From Agromyces mariniharenae (GTDB lineage Bacteria; Actinomycetota; Actinomycetes; Actinomycetales; Microbacteriaceae), in NCBI RefSeq assembly GCF_008122505.1, contig NZ_VSSB01000001.1:852891-916890 (forward strand): DNA of 64,000 nt, in the 5' to 3' direction. Of the stretch, positions 7,336-15,479 are shown one piece after another. Below the pieces are notes generated by a model that saw only the letters and a list, made by a program, of their open reading frames with translations, was not told the origin of the DNA and made no database searches. The translations under genes and the position numbers were made by a program. How positions within the stretch are numbered: position 1 is the stretch's first letter; every line of letters begins with the position of its first letter.

Positions 7336-8064
7336 ATGAAGCCCACCGTCCGACCGGCCGCTGCGGCGATCGTCGCAGCGACCCTTCTCGCGTTGACCGG
7401 CTGCACCCTCGGAGCCACGCCCACGCCTTCACCGACGGCCGGGCCGTCGACGGCGAGCCCGACTCCGACGGTCGAGCCCGCACCCATCGATCCGCTCACC
7501 ACGGTCACCGAGATCGTCGTGCGTCCCGAGCATCTGGATCTCCTCGACGCACAGGGCGCCGTGGTGACGACTCTCTCCTATGACGCCGACGCTGCGGCGT
7601 TCCTCGGCGCTCTCGAGACCGTCCTCGGCGCGACGCCCGTTCCCACCGAGTACATGGCCAGCATGGAGACGCCGGCGCGAACCGAGTACCAGTGGGACGG
7701 GCTGATGGTGGCGGACGATCATGAAGAGGTCGTGTCCGAGAACGGGCTCGGAGGCTACGGCCAGATCGAGATGAACGTGAGCGTGTACGCCACGGCCCCG
7801 ACCGTGGGCAGCGGGGTGATCGTTCGGACGGTGAACGGCTATCAGCCCGGGGGCGATGCGCAGGCGCTCGCCGCCGAGCTCGGGGAGCCCTGGACTGGCA
7901 ACGGCTACGACCAGGTGCGTGTCGAGACCGGCGAGCCGATCGGCGAGCAGCAGCCCTACAACGAGTACGAGAACGCGTACTCGGTCGCGGTGAACACCTG
8001 GGAGTGGAAGGGCGCGTCGAACACGATCCTCGCACCGTGGAATTTCGGGATCGGGCACGTCTGA
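7336..8064 (+). CDS. Hypothetical lipoprotein
   Basis: A 242-residue exported lipoprotein: a short basic start, a hydrophobic stretch and the lipobox LALTGC, followed by a Pro/Thr/Ser-rich linker to about residue 50. The mature domain has no motif I can assign. It starts with ITEIVVRPEHLDLLDAQG-like text (actual VTEIVVRPEHLDLLDAQG) and ends with repeated aromatic patches such as NTWEWKG. A cell-surface binding or regulatory role is possible but unproven. It is transcribed divergently from the hypothetical gene at 6844-7275 through a shared palindromic promoter. Confidence 0.7.
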   Translation: MKPTVRPAAAAIVAATLLALTGCTLGATPTPSPTAGPSTASPTPTVEPAPIDPLTTVTEIVVRPEHLDLLDAQGAVVTTLSYDADAAAFLGALETVLGATPVPTEYMASMETPARTEYQWDGLMVADDHEEVVSENGLGGYGQIEMNVSVYATAPTVGSGVIVRTVNGYQPGGDAQALAAELGEPWTGNGYDQVRVETGEPIGEQQPYNEYENAYSVAVNTWEWKGASNTILAPWNFGIGHV

Positions 8065-8082
8065 CACGTTCCGATCCTGCGG

Positions 8083-8844
8083 TCAGGATGCCGCGCCGCC
8101 GCCCTCGACCGCGACGATGCGGTGGTCCTCGGCGTGCGTCAGCTCGGTGCGCAGGAACAGCTCGTCGGTCGGCAGGCGCAGGTCGAGGCGGGCGAACGCG
8201 GCCACGCGCAGGTCGCCCGCATCGACCGCGAGCTCGAGCACGTGCCCGCCGAGGCTCCGGTCCTCGCTGAGGAAGTGCACGTGCAGCCCTGCGACCGCGA
8301 TCCCCTGGTAGATCGCGGGCGTCCAGAACCCCACGAGGGTGCCGCGGATGCCGCGCGCCACCGTCTCGACCTGGTGGCTCGTCACCTCCGCGAGCCGCGG
8401 GAGGGGATGGTGCTGCCGCGGCGTCACGCGCACGCGCACCTCCGAGAGGACGCCGTCGAACCGCACCGCATGGAAGAGGTTCCGGCTCGCGAGCGTCCCC
8501 TCGACGGATGCCGCGAAGCTCGCGACGTCCCGCGCGCCCTCGCCGCCGCCCATGCCGACGCCGACGCGGACCGCCGGCACGTCGGGGAATCGGCACACGA
8601 TCGCGAACGGGAGGATCTCGTCACCGCCCATCGCCACCGGCGGACCGTCGAGCGTGCACTCGATCGCGGTGCCGTCGAGGATGACGACCTCGCCGCCGAG
8701 GTGGTCGACGCAGCCGAGCCCGAAGTCGCCGATCGCGGTCGCCTCGTCGACGCGCATGCCCGACTCGTAGGCGCCGGCGAGCAGCGCATCGAGCACCGCG
8801 AACTGCGTCACCGCGGCATCCGTCTCGTGCAGTGGAGTCGTCAC
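8083..8844 (-). CDS. budA: Acetolactate decarboxylase
   Basis: A 253-residue enzyme of the AlsD/BudA family, which decarboxylates 2-acetolactate to acetoin. Family signatures are QFAVLDALLAGAYESGM near the N-terminus, GDFGLGCVDHLGGEVVILDG in the first half, and the metal-site segment GLHVHFLSEDRSLGGHVLEL, with the His-x-His pair and the later His that bind zinc. I choose the GTG at 8844 because TACGCT lies seven bases upstream; the much longer frame to 8997 is not family-like. No acetolactate synthase gene is adjacent, so the gene is an orphan and probably draws on acetolactate from branched-chain amino-acid synthesis. Confidence 0.9.
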   Translation of the reverse strand: MTTPLHETDAAVTQFAVLDALLAGAYESGMRVDEATAIGDFGLGCVDHLGGEVVILDGTAIECTLDGPPVAMGGDEILPFAIVCRFPDVPAVRVGVGMGGGEGARDVASFAASVEGTLASRNLFHAVRFDGVLSEVRVRVTPRQHHPLPRLAEVTSHQVETVARGIRGTLVGFWTPAIYQGIAVAGLHVHFLSEDRSLGGHVLELAVDAGDLRVAAFARLDLRLPTDELFLRTELTHAEDHRIVAVEGGGAAS

Positions 8845-8950
8845 GGTTCGGAGCGTACTCTCGCCCTCGGGTGGCGGGATCACTCGATCACGGCGAGGCA
8901 TCGGCGTAGCGTGGCCGGGGACACGACGCATCCGACGAGGGGGTCGAGCG

Positions 8951-9418
8951 ATGGCCGAGATGACACCGATCCAGCCGTGCCTGTGGTTCGACGACAACGC
9001 CCGCGAGGCGATGGAGTACTACGTCAGCGTGTTTCCGAACTCGCGGATCGAGCGGATCGACGAGTATCCCGACGAGTCGCTCGACGAGCACTTCACGGGG
9101 ATGTCGGGCAAGGTGCTGAACGGCGAGTTCACGCTGAACGGCGTGCGGTTCACGTGCCTCGACGGTGGGCCGCTCTTCCGGTTCAACGAGTCGATCTCGT
9201 TCATCGTCTGGTGCGCCGACCAGGACGAGATCGACTTCTACTGGTCGAAGCTCTCGCACGTGCCCGAGTCGGAGCAGTGCGGCTGGTGCAAGGACCGCTT
9301 CGGCGTGAGCTGGCAGGTCATCCCCCGCATCATGGGCGACCTCACGAGCACCCCGGCGCAGGTCCAGGCCTTCATGCAGCAGAAGAAGATCGTGATCGCG
9401 GAGCTCGAGAACGCCTGA
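8951..9418 (+). CDS. PhnB-like VOC protein (3-demethylubiquinone methyltransferase-like domain)
   Basis: A 155-residue protein. MTPIQPCLWFDDNAREAMEY at the start and the later CGWCKDRFGVSWQVIPRIM segment match the PhnB/3-dmu-9_3-mt VOC domain. The name of that domain is historical; most members have no proven methyltransferase activity. The start follows a GAGGGGG ribosome site. It is a single gene between divergent and convergent neighbours, with no visible regulator. Confidence 0.85.
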   Translation: MAEMTPIQPCLWFDDNAREAMEYYVSVFPNSRIERIDEYPDESLDEHFTGMSGKVLNGEFTLNGVRFTCLDGGPLFRFNESISFIVWCADQDEIDFYWSKLSHVPESEQCGWCKDRFGVSWQVIPRIMGDLTSTPAQVQAFMQQKKIVIAELENA

Positions 9419-9436
9419 CCGCGGTCCCGCGCAGGG

Positions 9437-9484
9437 GATGCCGCAGGCTCCCGATGCCGCGAGCTCCGGATGCCGCGAGCTCCG
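9437..9484. repeat. 16-bp tandem repeat, three copies
   Basis: GATGCCGCGAGCTCCG occurs at 9453-9468 and 9469-9484, with a diverged copy at 9437-9452. It fills most of the gap between two convergent genes and ends three bases before the stop codon of the zinc-ribbon gene. The unit contains the core of the genome-wide decamer CGGATGCCGC. Confidence 0.85.
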
Positions 9485-9487
9485 GCC

Positions 9488-9745
9488 TCAGCGCAGCCGG
9501 CCGCCGTGCGCGGCGAGGTCGGCCGCGCGCTTGGCGAACTCGCGCGTCACTTCCGTGACCGCGCCGCAGTGCTCGCAGACGACGACGTACTGCCGCGAGA
9601 ACGTGAAGAGCGGGAGGAAGAACAGCCAGAGCCGGCTGCCGCTCTCGATGACGTGCTGCTCGGCGTCCTCGTGGCAACGGTCGCAGCGGAAGCGCGCCAC
9701 GGCCAGCTCCCGCTCACGCGGGAACACGCCGATGAACAGGAACAT
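9488..9745 (-). CDS. Small zinc-ribbon protein
   Basis: An 85-residue protein with two CxxC pairs, CDRC near residue 22 and CEHC near residue 57, the pattern of a single zinc ribbon. Between them is a hydrophobic aromatic stretch WLFFLPLFTF, which may be buried or associate with membrane. The ATG at 9745 is six bases after TAGCCT, a leaderless arrangement. No function is known; such proteins are common single genes in Microbacteriaceae. Confidence 0.75.
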   Translation of the reverse strand: MFLFIGVFPRERELAVARFRCDRCHEDAEQHVIESGSRLWLFFLPLFTFSRQYVVVCEHCGAVTEVTREFAKRAADLAAHGGRLR

Positions 9746-9820
9746 GCCTCAAGGCTACGGACCTCACTGCGCGGACGGCACCGTGCAATTGATGTCGGAC
9801 GATCCCGCCAGACTGCGGTC

Positions 9821-10300
9821 ATGCCCGCTTCCGACTTCGACTTCCTGCTCGGCACGTGGGAGGTCGAGCACGACCGGCTCGTCGACCCCCTCGGCCCGCC
9901 CGACGGTCCCCGCATGAGATTCCGGTCGACCGCCGCCGTGCAGCCGATCCTCGATGGCCTCGGCACGGCCGACGAGACTCGTGGCAGGCTGCCCGATGGA
10001 ACCGGGTTCGTCGGGTTCTCGCTCCGGCTCTACGACCCGGCCTCCGATGCGTGGGCGATCTGGTGGGCGTCGAAGGCGCGGCCGGGCGTGCTCGACGACC
10101 CCGTTCGTGGACGCTTCGTCGACGGTCGCGGCACGTTCGTGGGGCCGGCCGAATCCGACGGACGGAGCTTCCTCGCCCGATTCCACTGGCTCGACACGGC
10201 AGGGCCGCACCCGATCTGGGAGCAGGACTTCTCGTTCGACGACGGTGCCACCTGGCAGCCGGTGAACTGGCGCATGGTGCACACGCGCGTCGGCTCGTGA
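9821..10300 (+). CDS. DUF1579-like conserved protein
   Basis: A 159-residue protein beginning MPASDFDFLLGTWEVEHDRL, which matches the lipocalin-like DUF1579 family start (short helix, then GTW and an antiparallel barrel). It has many Trp residues, including AIWWASKARPG in the centre and WQPVNWRMVHTR at the end. No catalytic residues can be assigned. The ATG is six bases after CAGACT, so it is likely leaderless. The oxidase gene begins 45 bases downstream in the same direction and could be co-transcribed or use its own promoter. Confidence 0.7.
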   Translation: MPASDFDFLLGTWEVEHDRLVDPLGPPDGPRMRFRSTAAVQPILDGLGTADETRGRLPDGTGFVGFSLRLYDPASDAWAIWWASKARPGVLDDPVRGRFVDGRGTFVGPAESDGRSFLARFHWLDTAGPHPIWEQDFSFDDGATWQPVNWRMVHTRVGS

Positions 10301-10345
10301 CGACGTCGCCGTGACCCGAGCGTGGTCGCGCGCGACAATCGAAGG

Positions 10346-11539
10346 ATGAGCACCACCAGCGACGACCAGAGCAGCTTCGATGCGGAGGTCGCGGTCATCG
10401 GACTCGGCGCGGTCGGGTCCAGCGCCGCCTGGCGGCTCGCCGCGCGCGGGGTCGACGTGATCGGGTTCGAGCAGTTCGAGCCCGGGAACGCGTGGGGCGG
10501 GTCCACGGGCAGGACGCGCCTCTTCCGGGTAGCGTGCCTGGAGCACCCGGGGCTCACGCCCATCGCGCGGCGCGCCCGCGACCTGTGGCGCGAGCTCGAG
10601 GCATCCGCTGGTCAGGCACTGTTCTTCGAGACCGGCGGCCTCATGATCGGACCGTCCGACTCGCACATCATCGAGGGCACGCTCGCGGCCGCCGAGGCGC
10701 ACGACCTGCCCGTCGAGCGGCTCGACGCCGACGAGATCGCGAGCCGCTTCCCCGCGCACGCCCGCACGAATCCAGGCGACGTCGGCGTCTGGGATCCCGA
10801 GGCCGGCATCTTGCGCCCCGAGGCGGCGATCATCGCGGCGGCCGACGCCGCCCGCGCAGCCGGTGCGCGCATCCTCACCGGCACGCGCGTGGTCGCGATC
10901 GAGCCCGACGCGAACGGCGTCACGGTGCTGACGGAGGTCGCGAAGTACCGCGTGCGGCGGGTCGCCGTGACCTCGGGCCCCTGGATCACCCGCTTCGTGC
11001 CCGAACTGCCGCTCACGCCGCACCGCGTGATCATGACGTGGTTCCGCCCCCGCGAGGGACACGACGCCGACCTCGACGTGCTGCCGGTGTTCATCCGCAG
11101 CGTGCCCGGGCACGACACGTGGATCTGGGGCCACGGCGTCGTGCCGGCGTCGGGCCCCGGCTCGAAGGAGGGGTTCGGCGGCTTCGACGCGAAGGTCGGA
11201 CCCGAGTTCGACGGCCCGTTCGTGGCCGACGACCCCGATGCGATCGACCGCGTCGTGCATCCCGGCGAGACCGACGGCATCCGCGACCTCGTCGCCGCGA
11301 CGTTCCCCGACCTCGAGCCCGAGCCGTCGGGCGTGACGACCTGCATCATGACGCACACGCCCGACCAGCTGTTCGTCGTCGGGGTCACGGACCATCCGCG
11401 GGTCGTCGTCGGCGGCGGCTGCTCGGGTCACTCGTTCAAGCACGCGTCGGCGCTCGGCGAGCTCGTCGCGCAGTCGGTCGTCGGCGAGGAGCACTTCACG
11501 GATGCCGCGTTCCTCGACCCGCGGCGGTTCAGCGGCTGA
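10346..11539 (+). CDS. solA: N-methyl-L-tryptophan oxidase / monomeric sarcosine oxidase family protein
   Basis: A 397-residue FAD amine oxidase. The dinucleotide motif VAVIGLGAVGSSAAWRLAAR is at residues 14-33, followed by a GGSTGRTRLFRVA segment typical of the MSOX/SolA group. The C-terminal part contains TCIMTHTPDQLF, whose Cys (about residue 333) aligns with the cysteine that binds FAD covalently in this family, and a GGCSGHSFKHASALGELVA segment. The expected reaction is oxidative N-demethylation of a secondary amino acid, giving formaldehyde and hydrogen peroxide. Substrate preference cannot be told from sequence, so the symbol is tentative. The ATG follows GACAAT by six bases. Confidence 0.8.
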   Translation: MSTTSDDQSSFDAEVAVIGLGAVGSSAAWRLAARGVDVIGFEQFEPGNAWGGSTGRTRLFRVACLEHPGLTPIARRARDLWRELEASAGQALFFETGGLMIGPSDSHIIEGTLAAAEAHDLPVERLDADEIASRFPAHARTNPGDVGVWDPEAGILRPEAAIIAAADAARAAGARILTGTRVVAIEPDANGVTVLTEVAKYRVRRVAVTSGPWITRFVPELPLTPHRVIMTWFRPREGHDADLDVLPVFIRSVPGHDTWIWGHGVVPASGPGSKEGFGGFDAKVGPEFDGPFVADDPDAIDRVVHPGETDGIRDLVAATFPDLEPEPSGVTTCIMTHTPDQLFVVGVTDHPRVVVGGGCSGHSFKHASALGELVAQSVVGEEHFTDAAFLDPRRFSG

Positions 11540-11674
11540 CGGGCAGGACGCCCGAGCTCACCGCGCCTGCATCCGTGGGAACACCGCCCCGCCGCACCCG
11601 ACGCCGCCGCGCCAGTCAACCTCTGGCCCCGCCCCATGCCCGAGCGTAGATTGGCCACGAACGAGGAGGTTCGC

Positions 11675-13690
11675 GTGACCACCATCCGAGAGTCCACCGT
11701 TCCCCCGGGCGAGGGCGTCGACGTGCCGCAGCCGCATGCCAACGGACAGCACGGCGACGCGCAGCCGCCGCACGTCGACGAGCAGCAGTCGCGCGCCGTC
11801 GCCGAGGCGGCGCGCGAGCAGGAATGGCGGAAGCCGAGCTTCGCGAAGGGCCTGTACCTCGGCCAGTTCGACCTCGACCTCATCCATCCGCACCCCAGGC
11901 CGGCTCCCGATCGCCGCGACCGCGGCGAGCACTTCATGGCGGACCTCGAGGCGTACCTGCGCACGGTCGACGGGGCGCAGATCGAGCGCGATGCGCGCAT
12001 CCCCGACGAGGTCTACCAGGGGCTGGCCGAGCTCGGATGCTTCGGCATGAAGATCCCCGTCGAGTACGGCGGCCTCGGGCTCGGGCAGTACTACTACAAC
12101 CACGCCCTGACGATGATCGGCACCGTGAGCCCGGCCGTCGTCGCACTGCTCTCGGCGCACCAGTCGGTCGGACTCCCCGAACCGCTCGTGCTCGCGGGCA
12201 CCGAGGAGCAGAAGCGGCAGTACCTGCCGCGTTGCGCGACGGGTGCGATCAGCGCGTTCCTGCTCACCGAGCCCGAGGTCGGCTCCGACCCGGCCCGGTT
12301 GCGCGCGACCGCGGTGCCGAGCGAGGACGGCTCCGAGTACGTGATCGACGGCACCAAGCTCTGGACCACCAACGGCGTCGTCGCCGAGCTGCTCGTGGTG
12401 ATGGCCCGCGTCCCGAGGTCCGATGAGCACCGCGGCGGCATCAGCGCCTTCATCGTCGAAGCGGATGCCCCGGGCATCACCGTGCACCGACGGAACTCCT
12501 TCATGGGGTTGCGCGGCCTCGAGAACGGGCTGACGTCGCTGCGCGAGGTGCGCGTGCCGAAGGAGAACCTCATCGGCCGCGAGGGCGAGGGACTCAAGAT
12601 CGCGCTGACCACCCTCAACGCCGGACGGCTCGCGATCCCCGCGATCTGCGCAGGCGCCGGCAAGTGGAGCCTCAAGATCGCGCGCGAGTGGTCGAAGGCA
12701 CGCGTGCAGTGGGGGAAGCCGATCGGCGAGCACGCCGCCGTGGCGCACAAGATCGCGTTCATCGCCGCGACGACGTTCGCGCTCGAGGCCGTCGTCGACC
12801 TGTCGGGCGTACTCGCCGACGAGGGACGCAAGGACATCCGCATCGAGGCGGCGCTCGCCAAGCTCTGGGCGTCGGAGATGGCGTGGAAGATCGCCGACGA
12901 CCTCGTGCAGATCCGTGGCGGCCGCGGGTTCGAGACGGCCCCGTCGCTCGCCGCGCGCGGCGAGCGCGCGGTGCCCGCCGAGCAGATGCTCCGCGACCTC
13001 CGCATCAACCGCATCTTCGAGGGCTCGAGCGAGATCATGCGCCTCCTGATCGCACGCGAGGCCGTCGACGCCCACCTCAAGGCGGCCGGCGACCTGATCG
13101 ACCCGCACCAGGACCTGGCCGGCAAGCTCAAGGCCGCCGTCTCGGCGAGCGGGTTCTACGCCCGCTGGTTGCCGCAGCTCGTCGCCGGCAAGGGCGACAT
13201 CCCCACGGCGTTCGACGAGTTCGGCGCGCTCGCGACCCACCTGCGCTACGTCGAGCGAACGAGTCGCAAGCTCGCCCGCGAGACCTTCTACGGCATGGCT
13301 CGCTGGCAGGGCGGCCTCGAGCACAAGCAGGGCTTCCTCGCCCGAGTCGTCGACATCGGCGCCGAGCTGTTCGCCGTCTCCGCGTCGTGCGTGCGCGCGA
13401 TGATGATCGCCGCCGACTCCCCCGAGGACGGCAAGGCGGCGTACCAGCTCGCCGCCACCTTCGCCGAGCAGTCGCGCCACCGCACCGAGCGCCTGCTCGA
13501 CGAGCTCTGGCACAACACGGATGCCACGGACGAACGCCTCGCCGAGCGCGTGCTCGACGGCCGCTACACCTGGCTCGAGCAGGGCATCGTCGACGTGAGC
13601 GAGGGCACCGGACCCTGGATCACCGAGGAGATCCCGGCCGACGCGGCCGAGAACGTGGCGCGGCGGGTCATCCGGCCGACGACGGCGTAG
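11675..13690 (+). CDS. Acyl-CoA dehydrogenase, long form
   Basis: A 671-residue flavoprotein that introduces the alpha,beta double bond in acyl-CoA. The first 60 residues are a low-complexity lead. The dehydrogenase core shows FLLTEPEVGSDPARL, a long helical region with WGKPIGEHAAVAHKIA, GGRGFETAPSLAARGE, and the catalytic Glu in RIFEGSSEIMRL (about E449). About 200 extra C-terminal residues make it longer than a standard 380-residue enzyme, resembling the very-long-chain or FadE-type layout. The GTG at 11675 has AGGAGG five bases upstream; an ATG at 11636 is in frame but lacks one. Its 3' end overlaps the convergent AlkZ-like gene by 23 bases. Confidence 0.9.
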   Translation: MTTIRESTVPPGEGVDVPQPHANGQHGDAQPPHVDEQQSRAVAEAAREQEWRKPSFAKGLYLGQFDLDLIHPHPRPAPDRRDRGEHFMADLEAYLRTVDGAQIERDARIPDEVYQGLAELGCFGMKIPVEYGGLGLGQYYYNHALTMIGTVSPAVVALLSAHQSVGLPEPLVLAGTEEQKRQYLPRCATGAISAFLLTEPEVGSDPARLRATAVPSEDGSEYVIDGTKLWTTNGVVAELLVVMARVPRSDEHRGGISAFIVEADAPGITVHRRNSFMGLRGLENGLTSLREVRVPKENLIGREGEGLKIALTTLNAGRLAIPAICAGAGKWSLKIAREWSKARVQWGKPIGEHAAVAHKIAFIAATTFALEAVVDLSGVLADEGRKDIRIEAALAKLWASEMAWKIADDLVQIRGGRGFETAPSLAARGERAVPAEQMLRDLRINRIFEGSSEIMRLLIAREAVDAHLKAAGDLIDPHQDLAGKLKAAVSASGFYARWLPQLVAGKGDIPTAFDEFGALATHLRYVERTSRKLARETFYGMARWQGGLEHKQGFLARVVDIGAELFAVSASCVRAMMIAADSPEDGKAAYQLAATFAEQSRHRTERLLDELWHNTDATDERLAERVLDGRYTWLEQGIVDVSEGTGPWITEEIPADAAENVARRVIRPTTA

Positions 13691-14756
13691 GGCGTTCCTC
13701 GAGCTCGACCTGCGGTTCGAGGCCGAGGAAGTCGGCGTACCGGTCGGCCGCGTCGTGGATCGACTCGAGTTCGCGTGGGCGCAGGGGTCGGTGCGGGTAC
13801 AGCGAGAACGTGACCGCGGTCGGCCCGACGGTTCGTCGCATGCCGGCGACGAGCTGCGCATCGACCAGCGCCATGCCGATCGCGGTCTCGCGCCCGCGCG
13901 AGGCGAGGCCCTCGGTGTCGATCAGCCATCGCGAATCCTGGTAGCCCCGGTACATCTCGTCGAGCACCTGGAGCAGGTGGCCGGCCGGCTCGGCGGAGTC
14001 GGGGACGTCGCCGGGCGCGTTCCAGTACGTGCGGCCGTCGTGCTCGAACGACTCGAGCCGGTCGCCGACGCCGGCGATGCCGCGGCGCACGTCGGTCAGC
14101 GTGAGCGTGGCCCAGTAGGCGAGGTCGCGCTCCGTGGCGGGGCCGTGCGAGGTGAAGTAGCGGAGGGCGAGCTCGGCCAGGGCCGCGTCGCGGTCGAACG
14201 GCCGACCGGCGGGCACGCGATCGTCGAACAGCGCGTACGTGTGCTCGCCGTCGTGGGGCGCGCCGCTGCACACCACGACGTGCAGCTCGAGGTGGGCGAG
14301 GAGCAGCATCAGCTGCTGGCCCGTGAGCTCGTGGCCGCGGTCGGCCAATTCGCTCGCGAGGTCGCTGCGCGTGCGGCCGGGGGTGCTCGCGAGGATCTGC
14401 GTCACGGCATCGGTGAGCTGCGGCATCCGCTCGCCCAGCGGCCGAAGCTGCTGGTCGATGACGGGCAGCACCCGCGGCGCCGTGAGCTCGAGGAGCCACC
14501 GCGCGTCGTCCGCGTGGACGTAGTGCCACGTCGGACGCAGCACGTGGGTGCGCAGCACACGCCCGTCGGCGAGCGCCCCGGCCAGGTCGTGCCGGCTGGG
14601 CGCGGTGGTGCGCGTCGCGACCGCCCACGCCGACTGCGACGGGTTCTCGGCCTGCACGGCGAGGAGCGAGGACACCGCCTGCTCGGCGGCGGCGACCGGC
14701 GCGGCGAGGTGCTGCGAGTGCAGCCGCCAGCGCGCGAGGTCGCGGTCGGTCGTCAC
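13668..14756 (-). CDS. Winged-helix DNA-binding protein, AlkZ/YcaQ-like
   Basis: A 362-residue member of the HTH_42 (AlkZ/YcaQ) superfamily, whose studied members are DNA glycosylases that unhook crosslinks or remove alkylated bases. It shows SSLLAVQAENPSQSAWAVAT, corresponding to the catalytic loop where AlkZ enzymes carry a Q-x-Q or Q-x-D; here the text is Q-A-E, so the subfamily is uncertain. Several winged-helix repeats follow. The GTG start at 14756 overlaps the stop of the upstream gene as GTGA, so translation is probably coupled to the recombinase-like partner. Confidence 0.75.
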   Translation of the reverse strand: MTTDRDLARWRLHSQHLAAPVAAAEQAVSSLLAVQAENPSQSAWAVATRTTAPSRHDLAGALADGRVLRTHVLRPTWHYVHADDARWLLELTAPRVLPVIDQQLRPLGERMPQLTDAVTQILASTPGRTRSDLASELADRGHELTGQQLMLLLAHLELHVVVCSGAPHDGEHTYALFDDRVPAGRPFDRDAALAELALRYFTSHGPATERDLAYWATLTLTDVRRGIAGVGDRLESFEHDGRTYWNAPGDVPDSAEPAGHLLQVLDEMYRGYQDSRWLIDTEGLASRGRETAIGMALVDAQLVAGMRRTVGPTAVTFSLYPHRPLRPRELESIHDAADRYADFLGLEPQVELEERPTPSSAG

Positions 14757-15232
14757 GCCCGCGCATCCTCCAGGTGCGGCGCGCCGCGGCCGAGCACCTT
14801 CACGACGAGGTCGTGCCGGCGCAGCGTGCGGATCGTGCGCGCGACCTCGTCGGGGGTGCGACCGAGCGCGCGCTCGTTCGAGACGACGAGCACGTCACCG
14901 GCCTGGAGCGTCTCGAACAGGCGGCCGAGCCGCTGCTCCCAGGTCTCGGGCATCTCGGGCGCCGGGTGCTTGAAGTCGAGGATCGCGACGCCGAAGCGGG
15001 TCAGGTCGTTCCGCTGCTCGACCACCGAGGGCATGTCGGGGCGAGGCACCACGAGGCCGACGAGTCGGGAGCCCTCGGGGCGCGCCTTCCACCAGTCGTG
15101 GTTCTGCTGCAGCTCCTCGAAGCACTCGGGGCATCCGATCGCGTAGTGCGCGTGGTCGTGTGCGGCCGCCTCGGTCTCGGTCGGCGCCGGCGCCGCGGCA
15201 TCCGTCGTCGAATCGGTCACGTGCTCAGCCAT
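14753..15232 (-). CDS. Serine-recombinase (resolvase)-fold protein lacking the catalytic serine
   Basis: A 159-residue protein. Residues 1-30 are an acidic, Ala/Thr-rich lead. A CPEC pair lies at 34-37, and from about residue 56 the text follows the resolvase catalytic domain: RLVGLVVPRPDMPSVVEQRN, then GDVLVVSNERALGRTPDEVA and a closing LRRHDLVVKVLGRG strand. In true resolvases the first strand ends in a catalytic Ser (YxRVS); here the equivalent is VPRP. No C-terminal DNA-binding domain is present. I infer a non-recombining adaptor or regulator. It is translationally coupled to the AlkZ-like gene. Confidence 0.65.
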   Translation of the reverse strand: MAEHVTDSTTDAAAPAPTETEAAAHDHAHYAIGCPECFEELQQNHDWWKARPEGSRLVGLVVPRPDMPSVVEQRNDLTRFGVAILDFKHPAPEMPETWEQRLGRLFETLQAGDVLVVSNERALGRTPDEVARTIRTLRRHDLVVKVLGRGAPHLEDARA

Positions 15233-15314
15233 GTCCACACCCCTCGTCCTCGGGTTCCATTCTCGCGCAGTCGTCCAGCCTGCAGCCACGTGGCCGACGT
15301 CCGCCGCCCCTGTC

Positions 15315-15397
15315 GCCGGATGCAGGAAGTTCGGGTGCGCCGACGGCGATTCTGATCCCGACACGCCGAGCGGCCGACGATTCTTCCTGCATCCGGC
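15315..15397. repeat. Perfect 15-bp inverted repeat with a 53-base spacer
   Basis: GCCGGATGCAGGAAG at 15315-15329 and CTTCCTGCATCCGGC at 15383-15397 are exact reverse complements. They sit in the 247-base gap between the divergent recombinase-like gene and the quinone reductase gene. The spacer has no coding sign. The pair could be two binding sites for one protein, or the remnant ends of a very small element. Confidence 0.8.
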
Positions 15398-15479
15398 CAC
15401 GCGGCGGCCTCGCGTCCGTCGGGAGGCCGGATCGACACGAGCGCGGAAGAAGGACCGCCGCCGAGGCGTTGCCACCAGC

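Noticed and set aside
9764..11494. Minus-strand frame of 576 codons opposite the amine oxidase
   Set aside because: It has no family resemblance, an Arg/Asp-rich shadow composition and no ribosome site. The plus-strand gene is a complete FAD oxidase.
14753..15232. Active site-specific recombinase of a mobile element
   Set aside because: The catalytic serine and the DNA-binding domain are missing, and no element boundaries or target repeats are evident.
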